A stretch of DNA of 13,148 bases, taken from NCBI GenBank assembly GCA_024644125.1, contig JAHELQ010000102.1, forward strand, positions 1-13,148, in the 5' to 3' direction. Below the pieces are notes generated by a model. The model did not search any database and had not been told where the DNA came from. It saw only the letters and a list, made by a program, of their open reading frames with translations. The stretch comes from Candidatus Aminicenantota bacterium (GTDB lineage Bacteria > Acidobacteriota > Aminicenantia > UBA2199). The translations under genes and the position numbers were made by a program. This document shows positions 1 to 8,213 of this stretch, piece after piece. How positions within the stretch are numbered: the stretch's first letter is position 1; the number at the start of each line of letters is the position of its first letter.

Positions 1-1909
1 GAGTCTGGAACAAAGGCCCCATATCCACATCGAAGCCCATATCGGCATAAGCGGTAGCGACCACTTTTGCGCCGCGGTCGTGTCCGTCTTGCCCCATCTT
101 GGCGATCATGATGCGGGGACGCCGTCCTTCCACCCGGGCAAACGCGTCGGTCATCTCCCTGACTTTTTGCACGGTGTCTTCGCCGCCCTCTTCCTGATAT
201 TCGCTACTGTAAACGCCGGAAATAGTTTTTGTCATGGCTTGATACCTTCCTGAGACTTTTTCGATGGCATCTGAAATCTCGCCCAATGTGGCTCGTACGC
301 GGGCCGCCTTGACCGCGAGCTCCAGCAGGTTGCCGTCGCCGGATTCGGCGCATTTGGTAATGGCATTCAAAACTTCCGCAACCGCTTTGTTATCCCGCCT
401 GGCTTTCAATTCATCCAGCCGCTTCACCTGGGACAGGCGAACCGCTGTGTTGTCCACTTCCAGAATCTCGATAGGTTCCTCTTTGTCCAACCGGTAACGA
501 TTGACGCCGACAATGGTCTCGCGGCCGGAATCGATGCGCGCTTGCCTGCGGGCCGAGGCCTCTTCGATCCTCATTTTGGGAATTCCCGCCTCGATGGCTT
601 TTGTCATGCCGCCGTACGATTCGATCTCGAGGATATGCTCCCAACCTTTTTTCATCAATCCATCGGTCAGGGCTTCCACATAATAGGAACCGGCCCAGGG
701 ATCGATCACTTTGCAAATATTGGTCTCGTCCTGCAAATAGAGCTGAGTGTTGCGGGCGATGCGGGCGCTGAAATCGGTGGGCAGCGCGATGGCTTCATCC
801 AGCGAATTGGTATGCAGCGATTGGGTGTGCCCCAACGCGGCCGCCATAGCTTCGAGACAGGTTCGGACCACATTGTTGAAGGGATCCTGCTCCGTCAAAC
901 TCCAACCGGAGGTCTGGGAATGGGTCCGCAACGACATGGACTTGGGATTTTTGGGGTTGAACTGCTTGATCATTTTGGCCCAAATCAGACGGGCGGCTCT
1001 CATCTTGGCCACTTCCATGAAATAATTCATACCTTGCGCCCAGAAAAAGCTAAGACGGGGAGCGAATGTGTCCACGTCCAATCCGGATTTGATGCCGGTC
1101 CGCACATATTCCAACCCATCGGCCAGAGTGTAGGCCATTTCCAGATCGGCGGTGGCGCCGGCTTCCTGCATGTGGTAGCCGGAGATACTGATGCTGTTGA
1201 ATTTCGGCATATTGCCGGAGGTGTATTTAAAAATATCCGCAATAATGCGCATCGAGATCTCAGGGGGATAAATATAGGTATTGCGCACCATGTATTCTTT
1301 TAGGATATCGTTCTGAATGGTGCCGATCAATTTTTCAGCGGCGACGCCTTGTTCTTCGGCAGTGACGATATAAAAAGCCATCACCGGCAACACTGCGCCG
1401 TTCATAGTCATCGACACAGACATCTTGTCCAGGGGAATGGAATCGAACAGGATTTTCATATCCTCGATGGAGTCGATGGCCACACCCGCCTTGCCCACAT
1501 CTCCCACAACCCGTGGATGATCTGAATCATACCCTCTATGGGTGGCCAGATCGAAGGCGACGCTCAATCCTTTTTGCCCCGCGGCGAGATTACGGCGGTA
1601 AAAGGCGTTGCTCTCCTCGGCGGTGGAAAATCCGGCATATTGGCGAACAGTCCAGGGCCTCTCCACATACATAGACGGATAGGGCCCCCGCAAAAACGGC
1701 GGAATGCCGGCGGCATAATCCAGATGCCCGCAACCGGAGATATCATCGCCAGTGTACAGCGGTTTGACATCTATTTTTTCCATGGTGTTCCAGATGAAAT
1801 CTTCAGGAGACAGCCCGGTTTTGCCGGTGAAATCTTTTTCCCACTCCTCCCGGGTCACGGCCCTGGATTTGGTGTCTAAATGTATTTTTGTAAAATCCGG
1901 TTTTTTCAT
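1..1909 (-). CDS. mutB: Methylmalonyl-CoA mutase, large (catalytic, B12-binding) subunit, 3' end cut by window edge
   Basis: Catalyses the adenosylcobalamin-dependent interconversion of succinyl-CoA and (R)-methylmalonyl-CoA in the cytoplasm, as a heterodimer with MutA. Reading the minus strand from the ATG at 1909 gives 636 uninterrupted residues. They align by eye along their length with the Propionibacterium shermanii large subunit. The TIM-barrel active-site residues are present: Tyr91 in RQYAGFS, Arg209 in MVRNTYIYPP and His246 in SGYHMQEAG. The C-terminal cobalamin domain carries the DxHxxG motif as GQDGHDRG, with Lys604, Asp608 and the axial ligand His610, the same numbers as in P. shermanii. 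About 80-90 C-terminal residues lie beyond base 1. The start overlaps the mutA stop by four bases (ATGA), and AGGAG at 1920-1924 lies 10 nt upstream, so translation is probably coupled. Identification is very secure. Confidence 0.97.
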   Translation of the reverse strand, partial: MKKPDFTKIHLDTKSRAVTREEWEKDFTGKTGLSPEDFIWNTMEKIDVKPLYTGDDISGCGHLDYAAGIPPFLRGPYPSMYVERPWTVRQYAGFSTAEESNAFYRRNLAAGQKGLSVAFDLATHRGYDSDHPRVVGDVGKAGVAIDSIEDMKILFDSIPLDKMSVSMTMNGAVLPVMAFYIVTAEEQGVAAEKLIGTIQNDILKEYMVRNTYIYPPEISMRIIADIFKYTSGNMPKFNSISISGYHMQEAGATADLEMAYTLADGLEYVRTGIKSGLDVDTFAPRLSFFWAQGMNYFMEVAKMRAARLIWAKMIKQFNPKNPKSMSLRTHSQTSGWSLTEQDPFNNVVRTCLEAMAAALGHTQSLHTNSLDEAIALPTDFSARIARNTQLYLQDETNICKVIDPWAGSYYVEALTDGLMKKGWEHILEIESYGGMTKAIEAGIPKMRIEEASARRQARIDSGRETIVGVNRYRLDKEEPIEILEVDNTAVRLSQVKRLDELKARRDNKAVAEVLNAITKCAESGDGNLLELAVKAARVRATLGEISDAIEKVSGRYQAMTKTISGVYSSEYQEEGGEDTVQKVREMTDAFARVEGRRPRIMIAKMGQDGHDRGAKVVATAYADMGFDVDMGPLFQT

Positions 1910-4089
1910 TGTTCCATTACTCCTATTTTCTTAAAGATTGAGGACAATATCTGGCGGGCATCCGCTCCCAGGAATATAAACTCATCCACTCCGGCGGCGC
2001 GGTGCGCGTCCACCTGATCCTTAGGATAACCGGCCAGAACAGAGATGATTCCGGTTTTTTTTTCTTTCAATCCACTAACAATGGGAGGTACTAATTCAGG
2101 GTAGGTCTCGTCGGTGGAGCAAATCACCACCACCGCCGCGCCTGATTCAACTGCGGCGGAGACAGCGTCGCCAGGTACATCAAATCCACGGGCCGGATAA
2201 ATCACATCAAAACCGCCAACCTCGAAAAATCCGCGGGAAAAATCGGCCCGGCCTTTATACTGAGCCAGAGGACCCATCGTCGCCAGAAACAATTTAGGAG
2301 CCCCGCCTGTTTTTTCTTTATAATTATCGGCAGCTTCCCGAATTTCTTCGAATATCTGCGCAATTCTGAATGGACTGATGGGTTCGATACTCAGCGGTTC
2401 AGCGGCTTCAGGGACCAGGGAAGTGAGCACTTCGCCGATGGTCAATCCGCAGAGATATCCCTCAATTCCCGTCTCCATCAGGAGATTGACGGCATCTTCG
2501 GCTTCCGGTTCCCAGAGGGACAAAGCCTCGATACTATCGGAAACTTCCGTTTGGATGCGACGGAGCTTGAATTTTTCAAGATATTGACTCCGCTCCAATT
2601 GCATCGAGCCGGATTCGCGGTTTTCCAGCCGTCGCTCTTTAGGATTGGCGTACATGTTAATTCCCACCATCACATTCTTCCGCTTCGCGGCGTCCGTTTT
2701 TCTTTTTTCCGCAACAACTGCGATTTCAGCCTGGGGGAAACCGGACCGCAACGCCTTCAACATCCCGCCTTTTTCTTCAATCACCTGCATCAGTTTCCAG
2801 GACTCGCCGGCCACGCGGTCGGTCAAATTTTCGATAAAATAAGAGCCGCCGGCCGGATCGATAAGATTATCGAGATGAGTCTCTTCTTTCAAAATGATCT
2901 GGGTGTTGCGGGCGATACGGCGGGAGAATTCATCCGCTTCCCGGATGGATTCATCGAAGGCGTTTGTATGCAGACTATCGACGCCGCCTACGACAGCCGA
3001 AAACGCCTCGGTGGCGGTCCGCAACAGATTGACATAGGGATCGTAAACAGTTTGATTGAAGCGGGAGGTACGGCCATGGATCGTCATCTTCCGGGATTCT
3101 TCGCTTCCGCCGAAGGATTCGACAATTCTGGACCAGCACAAACGCGCGGCCCGGAGCTTCGCCACCTCCATAAAGTAGAAGGGACCGATGCCGAATGTGA
3201 AGCGAATACTCGCTGCCGCGTCGTCAATGGCGATGCCCTGCTCCATCATACGATTCAAGTATTCGACTGCGGTTGCCAAAACAAATCCCAATTCCTGCAC
3301 AGCGCTGGCGCCGGCGTCATGGTAGGGTAATCCACTGCAACCGATGGTTTTGATCGACGGAGCATTCTGCGCCGCCCATTTATTCGCTTGAGCCATCAGC
3401 ATGAAGATCGAATCGGGAGACATCTTCAGCGTCCCCTCAACCGCCAAGGCGGCATACGGGTCCGCTTCGACGGCGCCTTTCAATTCGCCGGGTTCAATAT
3501 CCCGCTCCCGGCCGAGGGCCGCCAACATCATCAATATATTCAAAGAAACCACGCCGGCGGAAATATTCACCGGAGTTTCGGCCAGATCCACTCCATCGAG
3601 AGCGGTCTTCAAATCTTCAATCGTGGAAATCGAGATGCCGCCGTTGCAGACATCCTTCCCGGAAGCGATATCCGCATCCAGCCCCAGACGGCCGGCCCGG
3701 TCGAGAATAATGTTCACCGCCGTCTGGCCCCTTTCGAGATCACGCTTTAGCGCTTCGTTGTACGTTGCCGGAGTTCCATAGGGAAGTTCCTGGGAGATAT
3801 CCCAACTGGAAGTGAGATAGCCCTCTTCCCTGGTTCCACGGACAAAGGGGCTGAAACCCGGAAGATTCCCCAAATGGGAGAGCCCTTCCAAATCCTCCCT
3901 GGTATAAACAGGTTGCAAATCAATATTTTCATAGGTTTTGGCGACTAATTTTTTTTCGAAGGAGGCTCCTTTCAAACCGGCCTCCGCCGCATCCTTCCAT
4001 TCTTGATAGGGGGTGGGCGGAAAATCCCGGCCGAGGTCTAAATCCTTCTCTAGTTTCACTTCTTTTTCTTGAGAGTGCTCGTTTGCCAT
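1906..4089 (-). CDS. mutA: Methylmalonyl-CoA mutase, small (non-catalytic) subunit
   Basis: This 727-residue protein is the structural partner of MutB in the heterodimeric mutase. It has the same two-domain plan: a TIM-barrel mutase domain (about residues 20-500, with mutase landmarks such as GLPYHDAGA and IDPAGGSYFIENL) and a C-terminal flavodoxin-like cobalamin-domain relic. Where MutB has MGQDGHDRGAK, MutA has MGPLAQYKGRA (Met605 to Ala615), so the cobalt-ligating His is a Tyr and the Asp is gone. This is the known hallmark of the non-catalytic subunit. It is longer than the actinobacterial small subunits (about 615-640 residues). The start at 4089 has AGGAG about 9 nt upstream (TTAGGAGAATTTACCT then ATG). 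It is the first gene of the mutAB operon and is divergent from udk. Its own promoter candidate lies at 4160-4188. Confidence 0.95.
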   Translation of the reverse strand: MANEHSQEKEVKLEKDLDLGRDFPPTPYQEWKDAAEAGLKGASFEKKLVAKTYENIDLQPVYTREDLEGLSHLGNLPGFSPFVRGTREEGYLTSSWDISQELPYGTPATYNEALKRDLERGQTAVNIILDRAGRLGLDADIASGKDVCNGGISISTIEDLKTALDGVDLAETPVNISAGVVSLNILMMLAALGRERDIEPGELKGAVEADPYAALAVEGTLKMSPDSIFMLMAQANKWAAQNAPSIKTIGCSGLPYHDAGASAVQELGFVLATAVEYLNRMMEQGIAIDDAAASIRFTFGIGPFYFMEVAKLRAARLCWSRIVESFGGSEESRKMTIHGRTSRFNQTVYDPYVNLLRTATEAFSAVVGGVDSLHTNAFDESIREADEFSRRIARNTQIILKEETHLDNLIDPAGGSYFIENLTDRVAGESWKLMQVIEEKGGMLKALRSGFPQAEIAVVAEKRKTDAAKRKNVMVGINMYANPKERRLENRESGSMQLERSQYLEKFKLRRIQTEVSDSIEALSLWEPEAEDAVNLLMETGIEGYLCGLTIGEVLTSLVPEAAEPLSIEPISPFRIAQIFEEIREAADNYKEKTGGAPKLFLATMGPLAQYKGRADFSRGFFEVGGFDVIYPARGFDVPGDAVSAAVESGAAVVVICSTDETYPELVPPIVSGLKEKKTGIISVLAGYPKDQVDAHRAAGVDEFIFLGADARQILSSIFKKIGVMEQ

Positions 4090-4159
4090 AGGTAAATTCT
4101 CCTAATTTAATGTGGAAAGAAACACACAAGTCCTTATTGTCAGAGATACAGTAATTATC

Positions 4160-4188
4160 ATTATACAAAAAAATTTGCCAAAAAACAA
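4160..4188 (-). promoter_or_regulatory. Candidate sigma-70 promoter for mutAB
   Basis: On the minus strand a perfect TATAAT -10 (4160-4165) lies 17 bp downstream of TTGTTT (4183-4188), which matches the -35 consensus at only three positions. The spacer contains a T-run. Transcription would start near 4153, giving a leader of about 63 nt that includes the mutA Shine-Dalgarno. The intergenic region is AT-rich, so a chance -10 is possible. Confidence 0.55.
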
Positions 4189-4235
4189 TATCCCGGAACC
4201 CTGAATACACGGCCCGCAAAGAAAGTGAAAAATTG

Positions 4236-4264
4236 TTGACAAGGTAGTCAAAAGGTGATACCAT
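4236..4264 (+). promoter_or_regulatory. Sigma-70 extended -10 promoter for the udk operon
   Basis: A perfect TTGACA -35 (4236-4241) is followed by a 17-bp spacer and TACCAT (4259-4264). TG at 4256-4257 makes an extended -10 (TGATACCAT). The start codon of udk is only 9 nt beyond the -10, so the predicted transcription start falls at or within a few bases of the ATG. The -35 overlaps a small dyad, TTGAC-N6-GTCAA (4236-4251), which could be an operator. Confidence 0.65.
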
Positions 4265-4273
4265 CCTTCCAAC

Positions 4274-4906
4274 ATGATAAAGAAAGCAATTGTAATCGGC
4301 GTGGCCGGTGGAAGCGGGTCGGGAAAAACAACGGTTGCGAACGCAATTAAGGGCGGATTGGGCGCTTCGAGTATCGTGATGCTCCAGCATGATTCATACT
4401 ACAAAAACAACCGGAATTTATCCATCACCGAATTGCAAAACCTCAATTACGATCACCCCGATTCCCTGGAGACCAGCCTCCTGGTCTATCATCTGAAAGA
4501 ATTACTGGCGGGTCGCGAGGTGGAGGTTCCGGTCTACGACTTCGCCACCCACTCACGCAGACGATCGGGAATCATCGTCAAGCCGGCGCAGGTTATCATT
4601 GTCGAAGGGATTCTTATCTTCGTCGAAAATGAATTGCGCGAAACCATGGATGTCAAGATCTTTGTGGATACCGACAGCGACATCCGCTTCATTCGCAGGC
4701 TAAGACGGGACATTGAAGAGCGGGGCCGTACAATGGACTCGGTAATCAAACAGTATATAGAAACAGTCAAGCCGATGCATGAAACATTCGTGGAACCCAG
4801 CAAAAAATATGCGGATGTCATTCTTCCCGAAGGGCAAAATCCCATATGCACAAAAATGGTTGTCTCTATGATCAAGGAACAACTAAGGGGCGGTGAAACC
4901 GTTTAA
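4274..4906 (+). CDS. udk: Uridine kinase (uridine/cytidine kinase family)
   Basis: Phosphorylates uridine, and in most family members cytidine, to the 5'-monophosphate with ATP or GTP. This is the pyrimidine-salvage entry step in the cytoplasm. The protein has 210 residues, the normal length. The P-loop is GVAGGSGSGKTT at residues 9-20. Other family landmarks are the QHDSYYK segment (about 38-44), the substrate region YDHPDSLE, PVYDFATHSRR, the Walker-B-like VIIVEGILIF, and the lid region FIRRLRRDIEERGR. Starting at 4274 places the P-loop at the usual distance from the N terminus. No Shine-Dalgarno sits at a usable distance; the closest, AAAGGTGA, is about 15 nt away and inside the promoter. 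Together with the promoter position this suggests a leaderless message. It leads a three-gene run with the phosphoribosyltransferase and add. A related phosphoribulokinase-type kinase is the main alternative but is unlikely. Confidence 0.93.
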   Translation: MIKKAIVIGVAGGSGSGKTTVANAIKGGLGASSIVMLQHDSYYKNNRNLSITELQNLNYDHPDSLETSLLVYHLKELLAGREVEVPVYDFATHSRRRSGIIVKPAQVIIVEGILIFVENELRETMDVKIFVDTDSDIRFIRRLRRDIEERGRTMDSVIKQYIETVKPMHETFVEPSKKYADVILPEGQNPICTKMVVSMIKEQLRGGETV

Positions 4907-4936
4907 CATTCTTACTATGAAGAAAGGAAAACAGAA

Positions 4937-5503
4937 ATGACGGAAAAGCATTATATCAGCGCGCAACAATTATTGGAAGATTCAGTTAGATTGGGCATCA
5001 AGATTTTGGAAAGCGGTTTTGAACCGAGTTTTATCGTCGGCATCTGGCGCGGCGGCACCCCGGTGGGGATTGCGGTACAGGAGCTTCTGGATTATTTCGG
5101 TATCAACACCGACCACATCTCGATCCGAACCTCTTCCTACGAAGGGATCGGCAAACGGGGCAAAGAAATCCGGGTACATGGCCTCGATTACATCGTGGAA
5201 AATATCGAATCGGAGGACGGTCTTCTGATCGTTGACGATGTGTTTGATTCAGGTCTCAGTATCGCGGCGGTCATCGACACCCTGGAGAAAAAATGCCGAA
5301 AGAACACACCCCGCGACATACGCATCGCCGTCCCATATTTTAAACCGCAAAACAACAAAACCTCCTTCAAACCGGAATACTTCGTTCACGAAACCGATAA
5401 TTGGTTGATTTTCCCCCATGAGCTCACGGGGTTGACTTCTGAAGAGGTGGCAACCAACAAACCAAAAATTTTCGAATTAATCAAGGGGGTAAAAAAATCA
5501 TGA
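4937..5503 (+). CDS. Purine phosphoribosyltransferase (hypoxanthine/xanthine/guanine type, COG2236-like)
   Basis: A type I phosphoribosyltransferase of 188 residues. It probably joins a purine base to PRPP to give the nucleotide plus pyrophosphate. The PRPP-binding loop is LLIVDDVFDSGLS, with acidic pair Asp100-Asp101; Ser replaces the more usual Thr in the DTG position. The PPi loop is WRGGTP (residues 37-42). A C-terminal WLIFPHE (from Trp156) is the kind of hood segment seen in the small hypoxanthine phosphoribosyltransferase-like family that also includes archaeal members. It starts 30 nt after udk with AAGGA about 9 nt upstream, and its stop overlaps the add start by four bases. Its place beside adenosine deaminase, and near a purine nucleoside phosphorylase, fits recycling of hypoxanthine to IMP. 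The exact base specificity cannot be read from the sequence. Confidence 0.85.
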   Translation: MTEKHYISAQQLLEDSVRLGIKILESGFEPSFIVGIWRGGTPVGIAVQELLDYFGINTDHISIRTSSYEGIGKRGKEIRVHGLDYIVENIESEDGLLIVDDVFDSGLSIAAVIDTLEKKCRKNTPRDIRIAVPYFKPQNNKTSFKPEYFVHETDNWLIFPHELTGLTSEEVATNKPKIFELIKGVKKS

Positions 5504-6708
5504 CACTGACAAGAGAGTTTATCAGAGCAATACCAAAGACCGATTTGCATCTTCATCTCGACGGCTCATTACGGCCCGAGACATTATTGGAGCTTGCGGC
5601 GGAAGGAAATGTAGCGCTACCGGCGAACACCGTCGAAGGCTTGATGCAAAAGGTGTTCAAGGAAAAATACAAAGATCTCGGCGAATATTTGCAAGGCTTT
5701 GCCTATACAGTAGCCGTCATGCAGAGCGAAGCCAACCTCGAACGGGTCGCCTATGAATTGGCGGAAGACAACATCGAGGAGGGAGTCCGGTACATCGAAG
5801 TCCGGTTCGCTCCACAATTGCACCAAAGCCAGGACATGGATGTGATACGCGTGCTTCAGGCGGTCAACCGGGGATTGGAACGGAAGAAAAAAGAATTCAA
5901 CAATAGCTCCGCCGTGACCTCGGGCGGCGACGTGCCGTTTGATTACGGTTTGATCGTATGCGCCATGAGAATGTTCGATTATGGATTTTCGGAATATTTC
6001 GATACATTGCTGAATGTGCATAAACATTCGGAAAAAAAATGGATCTTTTCGCTGGCGTCGCAGGAGTTGGTAAAGGCGTCGGTCAATGCCAGAAACAAGT
6101 ATAAAATCCCCATCGTAGGCTTCGACCTGGCGGGACAGGAAAAGGGTTATCCAGCTTCGGACCACCGGGCGGCTTATCATCTGGCGCACCGAAACTTCTT
6201 GAAAAAAACCGTGCACGCCGGAGAAGCGTATGGACCAGAAAGTATTTTCCAGGCCATCACCGAATTGTACGCGGACCGCATCGGCCATGGGCTCCATTTG
6301 TTTCACTCCTATATGATCCAGGACCGGGACATCCGCGATAAAGAAGCTTACACCAAGTACCTGGCGGAATTTATCGCCCATCGCCGCATCACCATCGAGG
6401 TGTGTCTCACCTCCAATCTTCAAACCAATCCTGAATTCAAGGAACTCATCCAGCACCCCTTCAAGCAGATGCGGGAAGCGAAGCTGTCGGTCACGCTGTG
6501 TACCGACAACCGCACCGTTTCCAGGACCACCGTCACCGACGAACTCATCAAGGCGATCGATACCTTCGACATTTCTCCAAAAGAGCTTCGGGATTTTGTG
6601 ATCTACGGCTTCAAACGCAGTTTTTTCCCCGGCACGTACCTGGAAAAGCGGCAATATGTCCGTTTGATCCTCAATCATTACGAAAAACTGGAACAGAAAT
6701 TTAAATAA
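5500..6708 (+). CDS. add: Adenosine deaminase family protein, long subtype with TDN in the last metal motif
   Basis: Probably hydrolyses (deoxy)adenosine to (deoxy)inosine plus ammonia, using one zinc in a TIM barrel. The metal and catalytic set is His17 and His19 (TDLHLHLDGS), His239 and Glu242 (VHAGEAYG), His263 (DRIGHGLH) and Asp336 (TLCTDNR). It is 402 residues, against about 350 for classical enzymes. By comparison with mouse ADA spacing, about 23 extra residues fall between His19 and His239 and about 16 between His263 and Asp336. The usual TDD is TDN and the usual CPxSN is CLTSN, which are marks of a divergent subfamily, so another 6-aminopurine nucleoside or derivative could be the substrate. 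The start overlaps the upstream stop as ATGA, with AAGGGGGT 9 nt upstream, so it is translationally coupled. It is the last gene of the udk operon. Confidence 0.88.
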   Translation: MTLTREFIRAIPKTDLHLHLDGSLRPETLLELAAEGNVALPANTVEGLMQKVFKEKYKDLGEYLQGFAYTVAVMQSEANLERVAYELAEDNIEEGVRYIEVRFAPQLHQSQDMDVIRVLQAVNRGLERKKKEFNNSSAVTSGGDVPFDYGLIVCAMRMFDYGFSEYFDTLLNVHKHSEKKWIFSLASQELVKASVNARNKYKIPIVGFDLAGQEKGYPASDHRAAYHLAHRNFLKKTVHAGEAYGPESIFQAITELYADRIGHGLHLFHSYMIQDRDIRDKEAYTKYLAEFIAHRRITIEVCLTSNLQTNPEFKELIQHPFKQMREAKLSVTLCTDNRTVSRTTVTDELIKAIDTFDISPKELRDFVIYGFKRSFFPGTYLEKRQYVRLILNHYEKLEQKFK

Positions 6709-6771
6709 ACACTTAATCTTACAAATATCCTATCAGTCGCGGATTTTGTTCTATTAAAAAAAAATGCCGTG

Positions 6772-6780
6772 TGCTATAAT
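6772..6780 (+). promoter_or_regulatory. Extended -10 promoter candidate for nupC
   Basis: TGCTATAAT at 6772-6780 is a perfect TGN-extended -10 hexamer. At 17-bp spacing the -35 position is only TATTAA, which is weak but tolerated with an extended -10. Transcription would start near 6787, giving a leader of about 62 nt before nupC. The element sits between an A-run (6755-6763) and a T-run (6780-6787). An imperfect hairpin (ACAAATATCC with GGATTTTGT, 6721-6749) lies upstream, just past the add stop. It has no T-tract, so I do not call it a terminator. Confidence 0.5.
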
Positions 6781-6848
6781 TTTTTTTCTTTGTCCCTATG
6801 GTAAGGATTTGTTGGACATAATTCAAATTAAGGATAAAAGTAGAAAAA

Positions 6849-8201
6849 ATGAGCGCGATGGCAGTGATTAGAGGTATGTTAGGGATCTTGTTGATCCTGA
6901 GTGTGGCGTTTTTGTTTTCCAATAACAAACGGAAAATCAGTTGGCGTTTGGTTGGATTCGGCCTGTTGATCCAGGTGGTATTCGCTGTGTTCATCATTCA
7001 TGGAGAGACATTCCGGTCATGGTTCTTTATGTTGGGTTGGCCCAAGGATATGATCACCTGGTTGGGCGGCGCGTTTGTCAAATTGCTGACATTCATCACC
7101 GAAGGCTCGAAATTTGTGTTCGGGAGCCTGGCCCTTGCGCCGGGAACGCAGGATTCGTTGGGGTTCTATTTCGCCTTCCAGGTCTTACCCACGATCGTGT
7201 TCTTCGCCTCATTGACGGCAGTTCTTTATTATCTAGGCATTCTTCAGTTGGTAGTCAAGGGGATGGCTTACGTCATGGCGCGGTTGCTGGGAACAAGCGG
7301 CGCCGAATCATTGTCCAACACAGCAAATATTTTCGTGGGCCAGACAGAGGCCCCAATCCTGATTCGTCCCTATCTCAGCACCATGACTCGCTCCGAGATG
7401 CTCACGATTATGGTAGGCGGCATGGCGACAGTGGCTGGTGGAGTGATGCTCACCTACATCCAATTGCTGGGAGCGGCCTGGGCGGAGGTGCAGAATATCA
7501 GTCTGAACCAGGCGCAAATCCGCTTCGCGGTCCATCTGATTACCGCCAGCGTGATGGCTGCGCCCGCGTCGTTGGTGATTTCAAAAATCTTGTACCCTGA
7601 GACCGAAGAACCTGTCACCAAAGGCACGGTCAAACTAAAAGTGGAGAAGAACGCTTCCAATGTCATCGAAGCTGCGGCATCGGGCGCAGCCGACGGAATG
7701 AAACTGGCTCTCAATGTGGGGGCCATGCTGATCGCATTCATCGCTTTCGTTTATTTTTTCAATTATTTACTGGGCGCAGCCGGCGACCTCTTCGGCGTCA
7801 ACGCCATTCTAAAAGCACGATATGGTCTACCGTTATCCATGGAATTGATCCTGGGAACCGTCTTGAAATACCTTGCCATCGGTATCGGTGTACCGGTGCA
7901 AGACGCCATGCATTTCGGCAGCTTGTTCGGAACGAAAGTTGTGCTGAACGAATTTGTGGCTTATATCAATCTGGTGGATCTGATCAAAAAAGGTCTGCTC
8001 TCTGAGAAGGGAATCATTATGGCGACCTACGCCCTCTGCGGATTCGCGAATTTTTCTTCCATCGCCATTCAGATCGGCGGCATCAGCCCCATGGCGCCGG
8101 AACGGAAAAAAGACCTGGCCTCCCTGGGCCTCAAAGCGGTATTGGGCGGCGGATTGGTCACTCTATTGACCGCGACGCTTGCCGGAGTTTTGCTGGGTTA
8201 G
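6849..8201 (+). CDS. nupC: Concentrative nucleoside transporter (CNT/NupC family)
   Basis: An inner-membrane permease of 450 residues that imports nucleosides against their gradient with a cation, Na+ or H+. The family signature GQTEAP is at residues 164-169, NEFVAYI follows with Glu368, and GFANFSSIAIQIGG includes Asn401 and Ser404. These correspond by position to the uridine-binding Gln, Thr, Glu and Asn/Ser residues of Vibrio cholerae CNT. Hydrophobic segments are evident at about 7-25, 34-53, 100-145, 180-205, 285-305, 330-350 and 415-450, in line with the CNT N-terminal, gate and C-terminal domains. The start at 6849 is preferred because no ATG, GTG or TTG occurs between it and the upstream in-frame TAA at 6819. 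The only Shine-Dalgarno, AAGGA, is 14 nt away, so initiation may be modest. Coupling to sodium is likely from similarity but not proven. Confidence 0.95.
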   Translation: MSAMAVIRGMLGILLILSVAFLFSNNKRKISWRLVGFGLLIQVVFAVFIIHGETFRSWFFMLGWPKDMITWLGGAFVKLLTFITEGSKFVFGSLALAPGTQDSLGFYFAFQVLPTIVFFASLTAVLYYLGILQLVVKGMAYVMARLLGTSGAESLSNTANIFVGQTEAPILIRPYLSTMTRSEMLTIMVGGMATVAGGVMLTYIQLLGAAWAEVQNISLNQAQIRFAVHLITASVMAAPASLVISKILYPETEEPVTKGTVKLKVEKNASNVIEAAASGAADGMKLALNVGAMLIAFIAFVYFFNYLLGAAGDLFGVNAILKARYGLPLSMELILGTVLKYLAIGIGVPVQDAMHFGSLFGTKVVLNEFVAYINLVDLIKKGLLSEKGIIMATYALCGFANFSSIAIQIGGISPMAPERKKDLASLGLKAVLGGGLVTLLTATLAGVLLG

Positions 8202-8213
8202 AAGAAGTAAATT

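Noticed and set aside
542..1303. A 253-codon plus-strand frame inside mutB, and a similar 259-codon frame at 2551-3330 inside mutA
   Set aside because: Both are antisense to strongly recognised methylmalonyl-CoA mutase coding sequence, lack a Shine-Dalgarno and resemble no protein family.
5617..6678. A 353-codon open frame antisense to add
   Set aside because: It lies wholly within add, whose catalytic motifs are all present on the plus strand. The antisense product has no recognisable domain and its composition is that of a codon-bias shadow.
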